The notes: a model not told the origin generated them from the letters alone. A stretch of 9,075 bases of DNA from Gammaproteobacteria bacterium (GCA_030040235.1 JASHUC010000377.1:1-9075), one strand, 5' to 3'. Shown: positions 1 to 6,567, counted from the first letter of the stretch. A program made the numbers and translations.

Positions 1-5
1 CGCCC

Positions 6-22
6 CAAACGGGTTTGCAAAC
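6..22. promoter_or_regulatory. alternating CAAAC/GTTTG half-sites upstream of the HD gene
   Basis: Three half-sites in a row read CAAAC, two bases, GTTTG, CAAAC. The last two form the perfect 10-bp palindrome GTTTGCAAAC at 13-22. The element lies about 83 bp upstream of the HD-domain gene start, where an operator could sit. No convincing -35/-10 pair was found in 23-104, only an isolated TAGACT at 61-66. Binding by a regulator is inference, and the left neighbour is not visible. Confidence 0.25.
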
Positions 23-104
23 TGTGCGGCGCGTCGCTGGTTTTGGCTCCGGGCGTTGCCTAGACTCACCCGCCTTGGTGGGGAAGGCCAGCGACACCAG
101 AACG

Positions 105-1112
105 ATGGCGAGCATCCGCCGCAACGACTTCGACGTGACCAATACGGTTCAGGTGAGCTCCGTCGCCGCGGTGAGAGCGGCCGTGCAGGAGCTCTACCTC
201 GGCGTATGGCCGGATATCGACCTCGAGCCCATCATCCGCTCGTTCGCGTTCTTCGAGAAGCTGTTCGCCGGCCAAGTGCCGGGCTACTTCGGGGTGGATA
301 CGGTCTATCACGACCGCCAGCACACCCTCGACATCACGCTCTGCCTCGCGCGGCTCGTCGTCGGCTACGAGCGCCAGCAGCGGACGCCGCAGACGCTCGG
401 CCCCGAGCGCGCCATGGTGGGACTCATCGTCGCACTGTTTCACGACATGGGCTACCTGCGCCGCTCGGAGGACGGAGGCGAGTTCCGCCACGGCGCCGAG
501 CTCACGCGCGTGCACGTCTCGCGCGGGGCGCGATTCCTCGAGGACTACCTGCCGACCGTCGGTCTCGCCCGCTGGGCACCGGTGGCGCGCGAGATCGTGC
601 ATTTCACCGGCTACGAGGTCCCGTTCTCGCAGATCGGGGTCTCCGATCCGCTCGATGTGAAGCTCGGTCACCTCATCGGAACTGCCGACATGATCGGGCA
701 GATGGCCGATCGCTGCTATCTCGAGAAGTGCCGCGATCGGCTGTACCCCGAGTTCGTGCTCGGGGGCATGGCGCTGCCCGTGGCATCGAACGGCGGGCGG
801 CACGTGCGATACGCCTCGGGGCTCGATCTGCTGCGTCAGACGCCGGAGTTCGTGACCGAAACTCGCGTCACGCGTCTCGACGGGCACTTCCAGAGCGCCT
901 ACCGGTATCTCGAGATCCTCTTCGACGGACGCAATCCGTACATGGAGGTCGTCGAGCGCAATCTCGAGTACCTGCGGCAGATTCTGCGCAGCGAGAACTG
1001 GCGGCTGCTGAGGCGCAACCCGCCGGTGTTCTCGGCGCTCGCCGACCCGATGGCAACCGTGCGCGAGCTCATGGTGCGCTATCTGCACCGCGCGTGGGTC
1101 GACGGCCGTTGA
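105..1112 (+). CDS. HD-domain metal-dependent phosphohydrolase, class I PDE-like
   Basis: A soluble protein of 335 residues with no signal peptide or membrane segment, so probably cytoplasmic. It carries an HD-type metal site in the order seen in class I cyclic-nucleotide phosphodiesterases: YHDRQHTLDI (His69, His73, Asp76), ALFHDMGY (His113-Asp114, the HD pair), HFTGY (His166) and IGTADM (Asp195). The last motif matches the fourth ligand position near the C-terminal end of the fold. About 130 residues of helical-looking sequence follow. By family it should hydrolyse a phosphoester, plausibly a cyclic nucleotide, but the substrate cannot be read from sequence; HD proteins also act on dNTPs and (p)ppGpp. 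The start is the first in-frame ATG. Its Shine-Dalgarno is poor, as GGGAAGG at 81-87 is too far upstream, and the frame stays open to a TTG at 15. The stop is 3 nt from that of the convergent peptidase gene. The c-di-GMP gene nearby makes a signalling role attractive but not shown. Confidence 0.82.
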   Translation: MASIRRNDFDVTNTVQVSSVAAVRAAVQELYLGVWPDIDLEPIIRSFAFFEKLFAGQVPGYFGVDTVYHDRQHTLDITLCLARLVVGYERQQRTPQTLGPERAMVGLIVALFHDMGYLRRSEDGGEFRHGAELTRVHVSRGARFLEDYLPTVGLARWAPVAREIVHFTGYEVPFSQIGVSDPLDVKLGHLIGTADMIGQMADRCYLEKCRDRLYPEFVLGGMALPVASNGGRHVRYASGLDLLRQTPEFVTETRVTRLDGHFQSAYRYLEILFDGRNPYMEVVERNLEYLRQILRSENWRLLRRNPPVFSALADPMATVRELMVRYLHRAWVDGR

Positions 1113-1115
1113 CTC

Positions 1116-1793
1116 CTAGGGCGAATCGATCGGGGTGACATAGCGCCGGTAGAGCTCGGCGAGGCGCATGAGCACCTGCTCCCGAGCATCCATGCTCGAG
1201 CCCGCGACGGCTTCGGCGAGCACCTCGAGCGACAGCTGCGTGAGCGCAGGAACTGCAACCGGCGCATAGCTCACGTGCCAGGGCTCCGGGGAGATGCCGC
1301 CGTGATCAGTCGCATACGGGCGGAAGAAGCCGAAGCGCGGGGCGTTCAGCCCGAGCCACGCCGAGAGCGAGGCGAATGCGCCACCCGCAGCAAATTGCCC
1401 GGTCGCGAGCTCGATGCGCGCTCCCGGGCGCAGCCGCGCGCGATCGATCAGATCGAAGTCGGTTCCCCAGTGATGACGGCTCGCCCCGGGCAATGCCGAC
1501 CAGGTCAGAATCGCATCCACCACCGCACGATCCGCGAGCTGCGTGCGCTCGAGCGCGCGGCCGCTGCGGTCCAAGAGGGGGCGCTCGCCGCGGAATTTTC
1601 CGTTCCAGATTGCGACCTGACGGCCGAGGTCGCGGTAGCCTGAGACGACGGCGAGCTCGATGCCGTCCGCCCGCGAAGCCGCGCGCAAAGCGAGGAGCGG
1701 CGCGAGCGCGGCCTCGTGCGCCGCGCAGCCGAGCTCGGCGCTCTCGCGGACGTGCGTGCGTGCTCTGCCGGTCAATTCGAGCGCGTTCAGCAT
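1116..1793 (-). CDS. M15-family (VanY-type) D-alanyl-D-alanine carboxypeptidase/dipeptidase
   Basis: A 225-residue zinc peptidase of the M15B/VanY type, which trims D-Ala-D-Ala or similar bonds of peptidoglycan stem peptides. The visible motifs are SGYRD (51-55, substrate-side Arg), SRHHWGTDFD (105-114, the SxHxxGxxxD zinc motif with His107 and Asp114), and EPWH (170-173, catalytic Glu170 and zinc ligand His173). All metal and catalytic positions are present. No signal peptide, lipobox or membrane segment is seen at the N-terminus, unlike many peptidoglycan-trimming members, so it may act in the cytosol on recycled muropeptides. The frame runs open far upstream through the antisense of the neighbouring gene. 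The ATG at 1793 was chosen because the family domain begins within its first few residues and upstream sequence in frame looks non-coding. Its ribosome site is weak. It diverges from the GGDEF-EAL gene across 195 bp. The exact bond cut is not certain. Confidence 0.85.
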   Translation of the reverse strand: MLNALELTGRARTHVRESAELGCAAHEAALAPLLALRAASRADGIELAVVSGYRDLGRQVAIWNGKFRGERPLLDRSGRALERTQLADRAVVDAILTWSALPGASRHHWGTDFDLIDRARLRPGARIELATGQFAAGGAFASLSAWLGLNAPRFGFFRPYATDHGGISPEPWHVSYAPVAVPALTQLSLEVLAEAVAGSSMDAREQVLMRLAELYRRYVTPIDSP

Positions 1794-1813
1794 TCCCGGG
1801 AAGTGTCGCTGCT

Positions 1814-1830
1814 TTGAGACAACTTTCAAG
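1814..1830. repeat. dyad repeat copy 1, TTGAGACA-N3-TTCAAG
   Basis: A 17-bp element, TTGAGACA-ACT-TTCAAG, shared with a second copy 45 bp to the right. Fourteen of 17 positions are identical. Each copy has outer TTGA/TCAA half-sites in inverted order. This copy begins 21 bp upstream of the M15 peptidase ATG, where bound protein could block its transcription. The bound factor is unknown, and no sigma70 promoter with a good -10 box could be built on it in either direction. Confidence 0.5.
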
Positions 1831-1858
1831 TGGTCGGCCCGGACTGCCCGCGCTAAGA

Positions 1859-1875
1859 TTGAGACACAATTCAAG
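1859..1875. repeat. dyad repeat copy 2, TTGAGACA-N3-TTCAAG
   Basis: Second copy of the 17-bp element, here TTGAGACA-CAA-TTCAAG, in the same orientation as copy 1. The 45-bp phase is a little over four helical turns, so two dimers could sit on a similar face of the DNA. It lies between the two divergent genes and could control either or both. A TAAGAT box at 1854-1859 just touches its left edge but has no matching -35. Confidence 0.5.
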
Positions 1876-1883
1876 GGGGAACC

Positions 1884-1911
1884 GATCGGACCCGAATAGG
1901 GGGGTCCGGTC
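1884..1911 (+). promoter_or_regulatory. strong inverted repeat/hairpin in leader of the GGDEF-EAL gene
   Basis: The arms GATCGGACCC (1884-1893) and GGGTCCGGTC (1902-1911) pair over 10 positions, nine Watson-Crick and one G-U, around an 8-nt loop. It sits about 78 nt upstream of the c-di-GMP gene start. No T-run follows on either strand, so it does not look like an intrinsic terminator. It may be an operator or a leader-RNA structure. It does not show the pattern of a known riboswitch I can recognise. Confidence 0.4.
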
Positions 1912-1988
1912 ATCACGCCGTTTCTAAATGCAGCGCATGGCTCGCACGGCCCGTGGCAGGGCTTAGGCGCCACCAGGTATTCAAGCAC

Positions 1989-4139
1989 GTGAGCGCAGTC
2001 AGTCTGAAGCTGAAGTACGCTGCTGCCGCCTTCTGCGCGGTGCTCGCGGCGGCCATCGTGCTCGCGGGGCTGTTCGCCTGGCAGCACCACCACGAGTCCC
2101 ACCAGCTCGATACCCTCGCGCGAAACGTTCCGCAACCGGCAGCCGCGCTCGCGGGACGGCTCTCCACGCGGACGGCAGCGGAATTCCACACGGTGCTGCT
2201 CATCGCCGGCGGCCTCGGCCTCGCCGGCGGGCTGTTCGGTGCCGCTCTCGCCTGGCGTGCGGGGCGCAAGCTCGAGCAGCCGATCGTGGCGCTCATCAGG
2301 AGCGCCGAGCGGATTGGCCAGGGCGACTACACGCGCCCGCTCGATGTGGCGCGCCGCGACGAGATCGGCGAGCTGCAGCACGCGCTCGAGCGCATGCGCT
2401 ACAAGCTGCGTCAGACCACCATCACCAAGGACTACCTCGGGAGCGTCCTCAACGGGCTCACCGATGCGGTCTTCGTCACCTCGCCCGAGGGCGTCATCAA
2501 GGTCGCCAATCAGGCCGCTTGCAAGCTGCTCGGCCTCTCCGAGGAGAAGATCCTCGGCAAGAGCATCCTCGCGATTCTCGATGAGCAGGAGCGCAAGGGC
2601 TTCGACCTGCTGCAGGCGGCGCACGACACCTGCGAGACCGTCGTGCGCACCCACCAGGGTCAGACGATCCCGGTGCTGCTCACCGGTTCGCAGATCGCGG
2701 GCGATGATCCACAGTTCCAGGGCAACATCTTCGTCGCGCGCAACATCACCGAGCGCAAGCGTCAGGAGCGGCGCATCCGTTATCTCGCCCGCTACGATGC
2801 GCTCACCAAGGTTCCCAACCGGATGCAGTTTCAGCACCTGCTGCAGCAGGCGATCGCGCGCGGCATCCGCAGCAGCCAGGCCGTCGCGCTCCTGTACATC
2901 GACATGGACCGTTTCAAGGAGGTGAACGATACCTTCGGTCACGGCGCCGGGGACCGGGTGCTCGAGGTGCTCGCGGAGCGGCTCACGCGCGCCCTCCCGC
3001 CGGGAACGATCCTCGGCCGGCTGGCGGGCGATGAGTTCGCGCTGTTCATCGAGGGGCTGCCGCCCGAAGCCGACAACCGCGGCCCGGTCGCTCACCTCGC
3101 GCGCTCGATCCTCACCGAGGTGAGCCGCGCGTTCCAGCTCAATCAGCAGGAGATCTTCCTCACCGCAAGCGTCGGCATCGCCTTCTGCCCGCGCGATGCC
3201 GAGAACGTGATCGACCTGATCCGCAACGCCGACGCGGCGATGTACTACTCCAAGCAGAACGGCGGGAATACCTTCGCGTTCTACTCTCCGGAGATGAATG
3301 CCGCGGCGGTCGAGCGGCTGATGCTGAAGAGCAAGCTGCGCCGCGCGCTTGAGCGCGACGAGCTCGTCACGCGTTACCAGCCGAAGGTCGACCTGCGCAA
3401 CGGCCGGATCATCGGCGCCGAGGCGCTGCTGCGCTGGCGCCTGCCGGGCCACGGCGACATTCCCCCCGGCCAGTTCATCCCCCTCGCCGAGGAGACCAAC
3501 CTCATCCTCGACATCGGCGAGTGGGTGCTCAACCGCGTGTGCCTCGACTACCGGCGCATGCAGAGCGAGGTGGCCGATCCCGGACGCATCTCGCTCAATC
3601 TCTCCTTGAAGCAGCTGCGCCAGGCGAGCTTCATCCTGCGCTGCCGCTCGGTGTTCCGCCGGCACGGCGTCTCACCGACCTCCTTCGAGCTCGAGATCAC
3701 CGAAACCACGCTCATGGCCGATGCGCAGCGCACCGTGCGGCTGCTCGATGAGCTGTATGCGATGGGCCTGCATCTTTCCATCGATGATTTCGGCACCGGT
3801 TACTCCTCGCTCTCGGCCCTGCAGCAGTTCCCGATCGGAACCTTGAAGATCGATCAGTCCTTCGTGCGCGGCGTCGCCGAGGACGCCGGCGATGCGACCA
3901 TCGTGCGCACCATCATCGACATGGGACGCAGCCTCGGGATGGAGGTGGTCGCCGAGGGGATCGAATCCCAGCGCCATCTCGAGTTTCTCCGCGGGCACCA
4001 CTGCCACTTCGGTCAGGGAAAGCTCTTCGGCGAACCGATGCCGGTCGAGGAGCTGCTCGGGCTGCTCGCAGGACAGGCGGCGGGCACCGCTCCCTTCGCG
4101 CATCTGCTGCCGCCCGAGGCGGCTGCGCACCGCGCCTGA
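1989..4139 (+). CDS. membrane HAMP-PAS-GGDEF-EAL c-di-GMP turnover protein
   Basis: A 716-residue inner-membrane signalling enzyme acting on c-di-GMP. In order: TM1 (about 9-31), a short outer loop of roughly 35 residues rich in His (QHHHESH near its start), TM2 (67-88), HAMP (about 89-142), PAS (about 146-254), GGDEF (about 263-430) and EAL (about 451-693). The cyclase motif is AGDEF (346-350), a variant found in some active cyclases. The product-inhibition RxxD is absent, PPGT being in its place. The EAL domain keeps all expected catalytic residues: Glu478 in EALLRW, Asn537, the ExTE motif starting at Glu569, the DD pair at 599-600, Lys620 in KID, Glu656 in VAEGIE and Gln676 in QGKLFG. So phosphodiesterase activity is well supported and cyclase activity possible. 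The start is a GTG preceded by a weak AGGT 10 nt upstream. A GTG at 1953 would add 12 residues, but TM1 follows the later start directly. Its end lies 12 nt from the convergent ABC permease. Confidence 0.93.
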   Translation: MSAVSLKLKYAAAAFCAVLAAAIVLAGLFAWQHHHESHQLDTLARNVPQPAAALAGRLSTRTAAEFHTVLLIAGGLGLAGGLFGAALAWRAGRKLEQPIVALIRSAERIGQGDYTRPLDVARRDEIGELQHALERMRYKLRQTTITKDYLGSVLNGLTDAVFVTSPEGVIKVANQAACKLLGLSEEKILGKSILAILDEQERKGFDLLQAAHDTCETVVRTHQGQTIPVLLTGSQIAGDDPQFQGNIFVARNITERKRQERRIRYLARYDALTKVPNRMQFQHLLQQAIARGIRSSQAVALLYIDMDRFKEVNDTFGHGAGDRVLEVLAERLTRALPPGTILGRLAGDEFALFIEGLPPEADNRGPVAHLARSILTEVSRAFQLNQQEIFLTASVGIAFCPRDAENVIDLIRNADAAMYYSKQNGGNTFAFYSPEMNAAAVERLMLKSKLRRALERDELVTRYQPKVDLRNGRIIGAEALLRWRLPGHGDIPPGQFIPLAEETNLILDIGEWVLNRVCLDYRRMQSEVADPGRISLNLSLKQLRQASFILRCRSVFRRHGVSPTSFELEITETTLMADAQRTVRLLDELYAMGLHLSIDDFGTGYSSLSALQQFPIGTLKIDQSFVRGVAEDAGDATIVRTIIDMGRSLGMEVVAEGIESQRHLEFLRGHHCHFGQGKLFGEPMPVEELLGLLAGQAAGTAPFAHLLPPEAAAHRA

Positions 4140-4156
4140 GGCCAGGCCCGCTCAGG
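4135..4156. terminator. inverted repeat over two convergent stop codons
   Basis: CCTGAG (4135-4140) and CTCAGG (4151-4156) form a 6-bp stem with a 10-nt loop. One arm holds the TGA of the GGDEF-EAL gene, and the other holds the TGA, read on the minus strand, of the ABC permease. It is placed where a bidirectional transcription stop would be useful, but no T-run follows on either side. Terminator function is therefore weakly supported. Confidence 0.25.
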
Positions 4157-5147
4157 TCTCGTCGCGATACCGGCGGATACGGGCCGCCACGGCAAAGAGC
4201 GCGATGCCGACGGCGAACCCGATCCACAGATCGATATTGTGGAACGCCCTGCCCGGATCGAGCAGGTGGAAGGGATTGGGTCCCGGGGCCAGGCTCGCCC
4301 CACCGGCACTGATATTATCGCCGGTGAACAGCTGCTTGATGTAGCCCGTGATGCCCGACGGCCACACGCGCAGCAGCCGGTAAGAGACGATGGTGTAGAT
4401 CTCGTGCGTGCCGAAGGCCCAGCGCTCGAACAGCATCGCGATGATGGGCGGCAGAAATACCCAGAGCTGCACGTTGCGCCGGGCGAGCGCTGAGACGAGC
4501 ATCAGGTAGCCCGTGACGGGCGCATACCAGAACGAGGCCACGGCGAGGCTCACGAAGCTGACGCCCTCGAGCTGCAGCCACGTGCCCGTGTCCCAGAACA
4601 GATTTCCGCCCAACCCGGCGATCGACCAGATTCCGGCGGTGAGCACCGTCGTGACCGTGCTGATGGCGTACACCGCGAGCGGCACCACGAGAAGCGCCAC
4701 GAGCACCTTCGCGAGCACCGTCTCCCCGTCGGAGACCGGCATCGACTTCCAGAAGAGGATGCTGCGGTCCCGCCGCTCGGCGAACAGGCAGTCGGCTGCG
4801 TAGTACCACAGGACCACCAGCATGGTCACGTACTCGACGATCCCCACCCAGAGCATGGTCACCGCAAAGATCGCGCGCATGATCTGTTTGCTGAGCTCGA
4901 CCTCGTGCCCGTTGAGCATGATGTGCCCGCTGATCACGAAGTGCCCGGCGGGGATCGCGCGCGCGAGCTGAATTCGTGCGAAAACGGCCCCGACCAGGAT
5001 CAGCACCGCCACGGCGACCGGCGCCATCCACAGCACCCGGTGCTCCCAGAACTCGCGCCGCACCAGGGTGAGGAGCGACCTGAGCTCGCGCCGGCCGGCG
5101 AGCGGGACAGGCGCCTCGACCGGGGAGATCTCGACCGACTCATTCAT
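4152..5147 (-). CDS. ABC-2 type transporter permease subunit
   Basis: A 331-residue integral membrane protein, the partner of the ATPase encoded just upstream. Hydrophobic stretches suggest about six membrane segments, near residues 39-59, 92-115, 147-170, 198-223, 229-246 and 307-324. A roughly 30-residue polar N-terminus leads into them, and a short basic tail RIRRYRDET ends the protein. The cytoplasmic stretch ERRDRSILFWKSMPVSDGE (124-142) after the second segment is typical of ABC-2 permeases found with GntR regulators. By family it forms the channel of an exporter or an envelope-stress ABC complex; the substrate cannot be told. The start ATG has GAGG about 9 nt upstream and overlaps the end of the ATPase gene by 8 bp, which argues for translational coupling. 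It is the last gene of the minus-strand operon. Confidence 0.88.
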   Translation of the reverse strand: MNESVEISPVEAPVPLAGRRELRSLLTLVRREFWEHRVLWMAPVAVAVLILVGAVFARIQLARAIPAGHFVISGHIMLNGHEVELSKQIMRAIFAVTMLWVGIVEYVTMLVVLWYYAADCLFAERRDRSILFWKSMPVSDGETVLAKVLVALLVVPLAVYAISTVTTVLTAGIWSIAGLGGNLFWDTGTWLQLEGVSFVSLAVASFWYAPVTGYLMLVSALARRNVQLWVFLPPIIAMLFERWAFGTHEIYTIVSYRLLRVWPSGITGYIKQLFTGDNISAGGASLAPGPNPFHLLDPGRAFHNIDLWIGFAVGIALFAVAARIRRYRDET

Positions 5148-6030
5148 GGCCGTCGCCTCGAGTGGCGCCCGCGGCGGCGCTCTGCTGCTGCATCTTCGCG
5201 ACGAACAGGTCGGCGATGGACGGGGAGCGAACCTCGCCGAAGCGGGACAGTTCGCTCGCGGGGCGTCCTTCGAAGATCATCGCGACCCGGCCGAAGACCT
5301 CCCGCTCGTAGAGCGGGCCGAGCGACCGTGCGCGCGAGGCCTGCTCGGTGCTCGCATTGAGCTGCACGAAGCGCTGGGCGATCTGCTCGACGGAGCTCGA
5401 GAGGGTGATCTTGCCGCCCGCGATGAAGATCACGTCGGAGAGCAGGTGCTCGACTTCCTCGACCTGATGCGTGGTGAGCACGATGGTGCGCTCCTTGTCG
5501 AAGTAATCGTTGAGGAGCGTGTCGTAGAACTTGCGGCGATAGAGCAGGTCGAGCCCGAGCGTCGGCTCATCGAGCACCAGAAGCCGCGCGTCGATCGCGA
5601 GAATCAGCGCCAGGTGCAGCTGAGTCACCATGCCCTTGGAGAGCTCGCGCACGCGGCTCGTCATGCGGATATCGGTCCGGCGCAGGAAGTCCTCCGCCCG
5701 CGCGCGGTCGAATCGCGGATGCACGCCCGAGACGAACTCGAGCGCCTGACTCACGCGCAGCCAGCGCGGCAATACGGCCACATCGGCGATGAAGGACACG
5801 TCCTGCATCAGCCGATCGCGCTCGGTGCGGGGATTGCGTCCGAGCACGCTGAGCGTGCCCTCGAAGGACGTGAGCCCGAGCACGGCCTTCAGCGCAGTGG
5901 TCTTGCCGGCGCCGTTCAGGCCGATGATGCCGACGATGCGCCCGGCATCGACGGTGAAGCTCACGCGATCGAGCGCCCGCGTGGCGCCGTAGCGCTTGGT
6001 GAGATCGCGTGCCTCGATGACACTAGCCAT
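5140..6030 (-). CDS. ABC transporter ATP-binding protein
   Basis: A 296-residue cytoplasmic ATPase that drives the adjacent permease. Walker A is GLNGAGKTT (37-45), the signature is the degenerate LSKGM (130-134), Walker B is LLVLDEP (150-156), the D-loop is LGLD (158-161) and the H-loop is His188 in TTH. The usual Q-loop glutamine is not evident: the corresponding stretch reads VSFIADVAVLP (78-88). Degenerate signature and Q-loop regions occur in YtrB-like and related ABC-2 exporters, so this need not mean loss of activity. About 100 residues follow the H-loop, as usual for a C-terminal extension in this group. Two in-frame ATGs exist, 6036 and 6030. The second was chosen because GGAG sits 6 nt before it but directly against the first. 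The gene overlaps the GntR gene by 8 bp and the permease gene by 8 bp. All point to one transcript. Confidence 0.92.
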   Translation of the reverse strand: MASVIEARDLTKRYGATRALDRVSFTVDAGRIVGIIGLNGAGKTTALKAVLGLTSFEGTLSVLGRNPRTERDRLMQDVSFIADVAVLPRWLRVSQALEFVSGVHPRFDRARAEDFLRRTDIRMTSRVRELSKGMVTQLHLALILAIDARLLVLDEPTLGLDLLYRRKFYDTLLNDYFDKERTIVLTTHQVEEVEHLLSDVIFIAGGKITLSSSVEQIAQRFVQLNASTEQASRARSLGPLYEREVFGRVAMIFEGRPASELSRFGEVRSPSIADLFVAKMQQQSAAAGATRGDGHE

Positions 6031-6421
6031 GGTCATCTCCGGTTCGAGGCAACGAAGAGCCGGGCGCGGGAGTATCGCTCCCGAGCAGCTCGGCCGCCGA
6101 GAGGCCGAGACGCTGGATCGTAGCCCTGACCTTCGGCCACTCCTCGTTGAGAAAGCGCTGGCGCTCGTCCTTCATGAGCGCGGCGCGCGCCCCGGTGCTC
6201 ACGAACATGCCCAAGCCCCGACGCTTCTCGACCAAATTCTCGTCCACCAGCTGCTGGTACCCCCGCAGCACCGTCAGCGGGTTCAAGCGGAACTCCGCGG
6301 CGACGCTGCGTACCGAGGGCAGGGCGTCCCCTTCCTTCAGTACGCCCTCGAGGATCATGGCGACCACACGGTCCCGAAGTTGCCGGTAGATCGGCAGGCT
6401 CTCGTCCCAGTGCGGTTCCAT
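6023..6421 (-). CDS. GntR-family transcriptional regulator, YtrA subfamily
   Basis: A 132-residue repressor-type protein. Residues 8-76 form the GntR winged helix: IYRQLRDRVVAMILEG, then the helix-turn-helix around LPSVRSVAAEFRLNP (34-48) and the wing EKRRGLGMFV (65-74). The C-terminal part is only about 35 helical residues (79-112) followed by a loose Pro/Ser/Gly tail. This short effector region defines the YtrA group and contrasts with the larger FadR or HutC domains. Such regulators usually repress their own operon of ABC genes, relieved by antimicrobial or envelope stress. The layout here agrees: ATPase and permease genes follow with overlapping ends, and an operator-like dyad lies over the promoter upstream. 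The start ATG has a weak GGGA 6 nt before it. An ATG 16 nt upstream is out of frame. It lies 38 nt after the microprotein gene. The ligand is unknown. Confidence 0.9.
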   Translation of the reverse strand: MEPHWDESLPIYRQLRDRVVAMILEGVLKEGDALPSVRSVAAEFRLNPLTVLRGYQQLVDENLVEKRRGLGMFVSTGARAALMKDERQRFLNEEWPKVRATIQRLGLSAAELLGSDTPAPGSSLPRTGDDHG

Positions 6422-6459
6422 CGGGTGTCCCGGCCATCCCGTTGCAGGTAATTACAGAT

Positions 6460-6567
6460 CTAATGTACCAGAGCAGCGGCGATGGTCCCCCACCAGATGA
6501 CGACATTGACGAGGATCGACAGGGCGGCGGCTGCCAAAAGAATGCGTGGATTCGCGGCGGTAAGCAT
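6460..6567 (-). CDS. 35-residue single-TM microprotein leading the gntR-ABC operon
   Basis: A small gene below usual length limits. It starts with ATG at 6567, ends at TAG (6462-6460) and encodes 35 residues. The N-terminus is MLTAANPR, and a hydrophobic stretch of about 25 residues follows (ILLAAAALS, then ILVNVVIWWGTIAAALVH to the end), enough for one membrane helix. The evidence that it is translated is good: the Shine-Dalgarno GGAGAAGG is the best in the window, with GGAG 7 nt before the ATG, and a strong promoter lies just upstream, giving an expected leader of about 40 nt. It is the first gene of the transcript, with gntR 38 nt downstream. I do not recognise the family. It could be a regulatory subunit of the ABC complex, a small stress peptide, or a type I toxin-like peptide. 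The alternative ATG 13 nt upstream is out of frame and overlaps the Shine-Dalgarno. Confidence 0.7.
   Translation of the reverse strand: MLTAANPRILLAAAALSILVNVVIWWGTIAAALVH

Noticed and set aside
66..1088. 340-codon minus-strand frame opposite the HD gene
   Set aside because: The plus strand has intact HD motifs, while this frame has repetitive His/Arg/Glu-rich composition and no recognisable domain.
1098..1113. Near-perfect 16-bp palindrome at the end of the HD gene (GTCGACGG/CCGTTGAC)
   Set aside because: It has no loop, so it is not a terminator hairpin, and it lies in coding sequence and stop; probably chance in GC-rich DNA.
1878..1908. ECF-sigma-like GGAAC box followed by GTCC
   Set aside because: Spacing and -10 match are poor and the region is better described by the hairpin.
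1116..3665. Very long minus-strand open frame of 849 codons extending the M15 peptidase
   Set aside because: Only the last 225 codons match a protein family. The rest is antisense to the GGDEF-EAL gene, low in complexity and typical of spurious frames in GC-rich DNA.
5068..6123. 351-codon plus-strand frame opposite the ABC ATPase
   Set aside because: Antisense shadow. The minus strand encodes all ABC motifs with good overlaps and ribosome sites.
6448..6455. Palindrome GTAATTAC between the microprotein and gntR
   Set aside because: Only 8 bp with no extended symmetry. Possible second regulator site but too short to claim.
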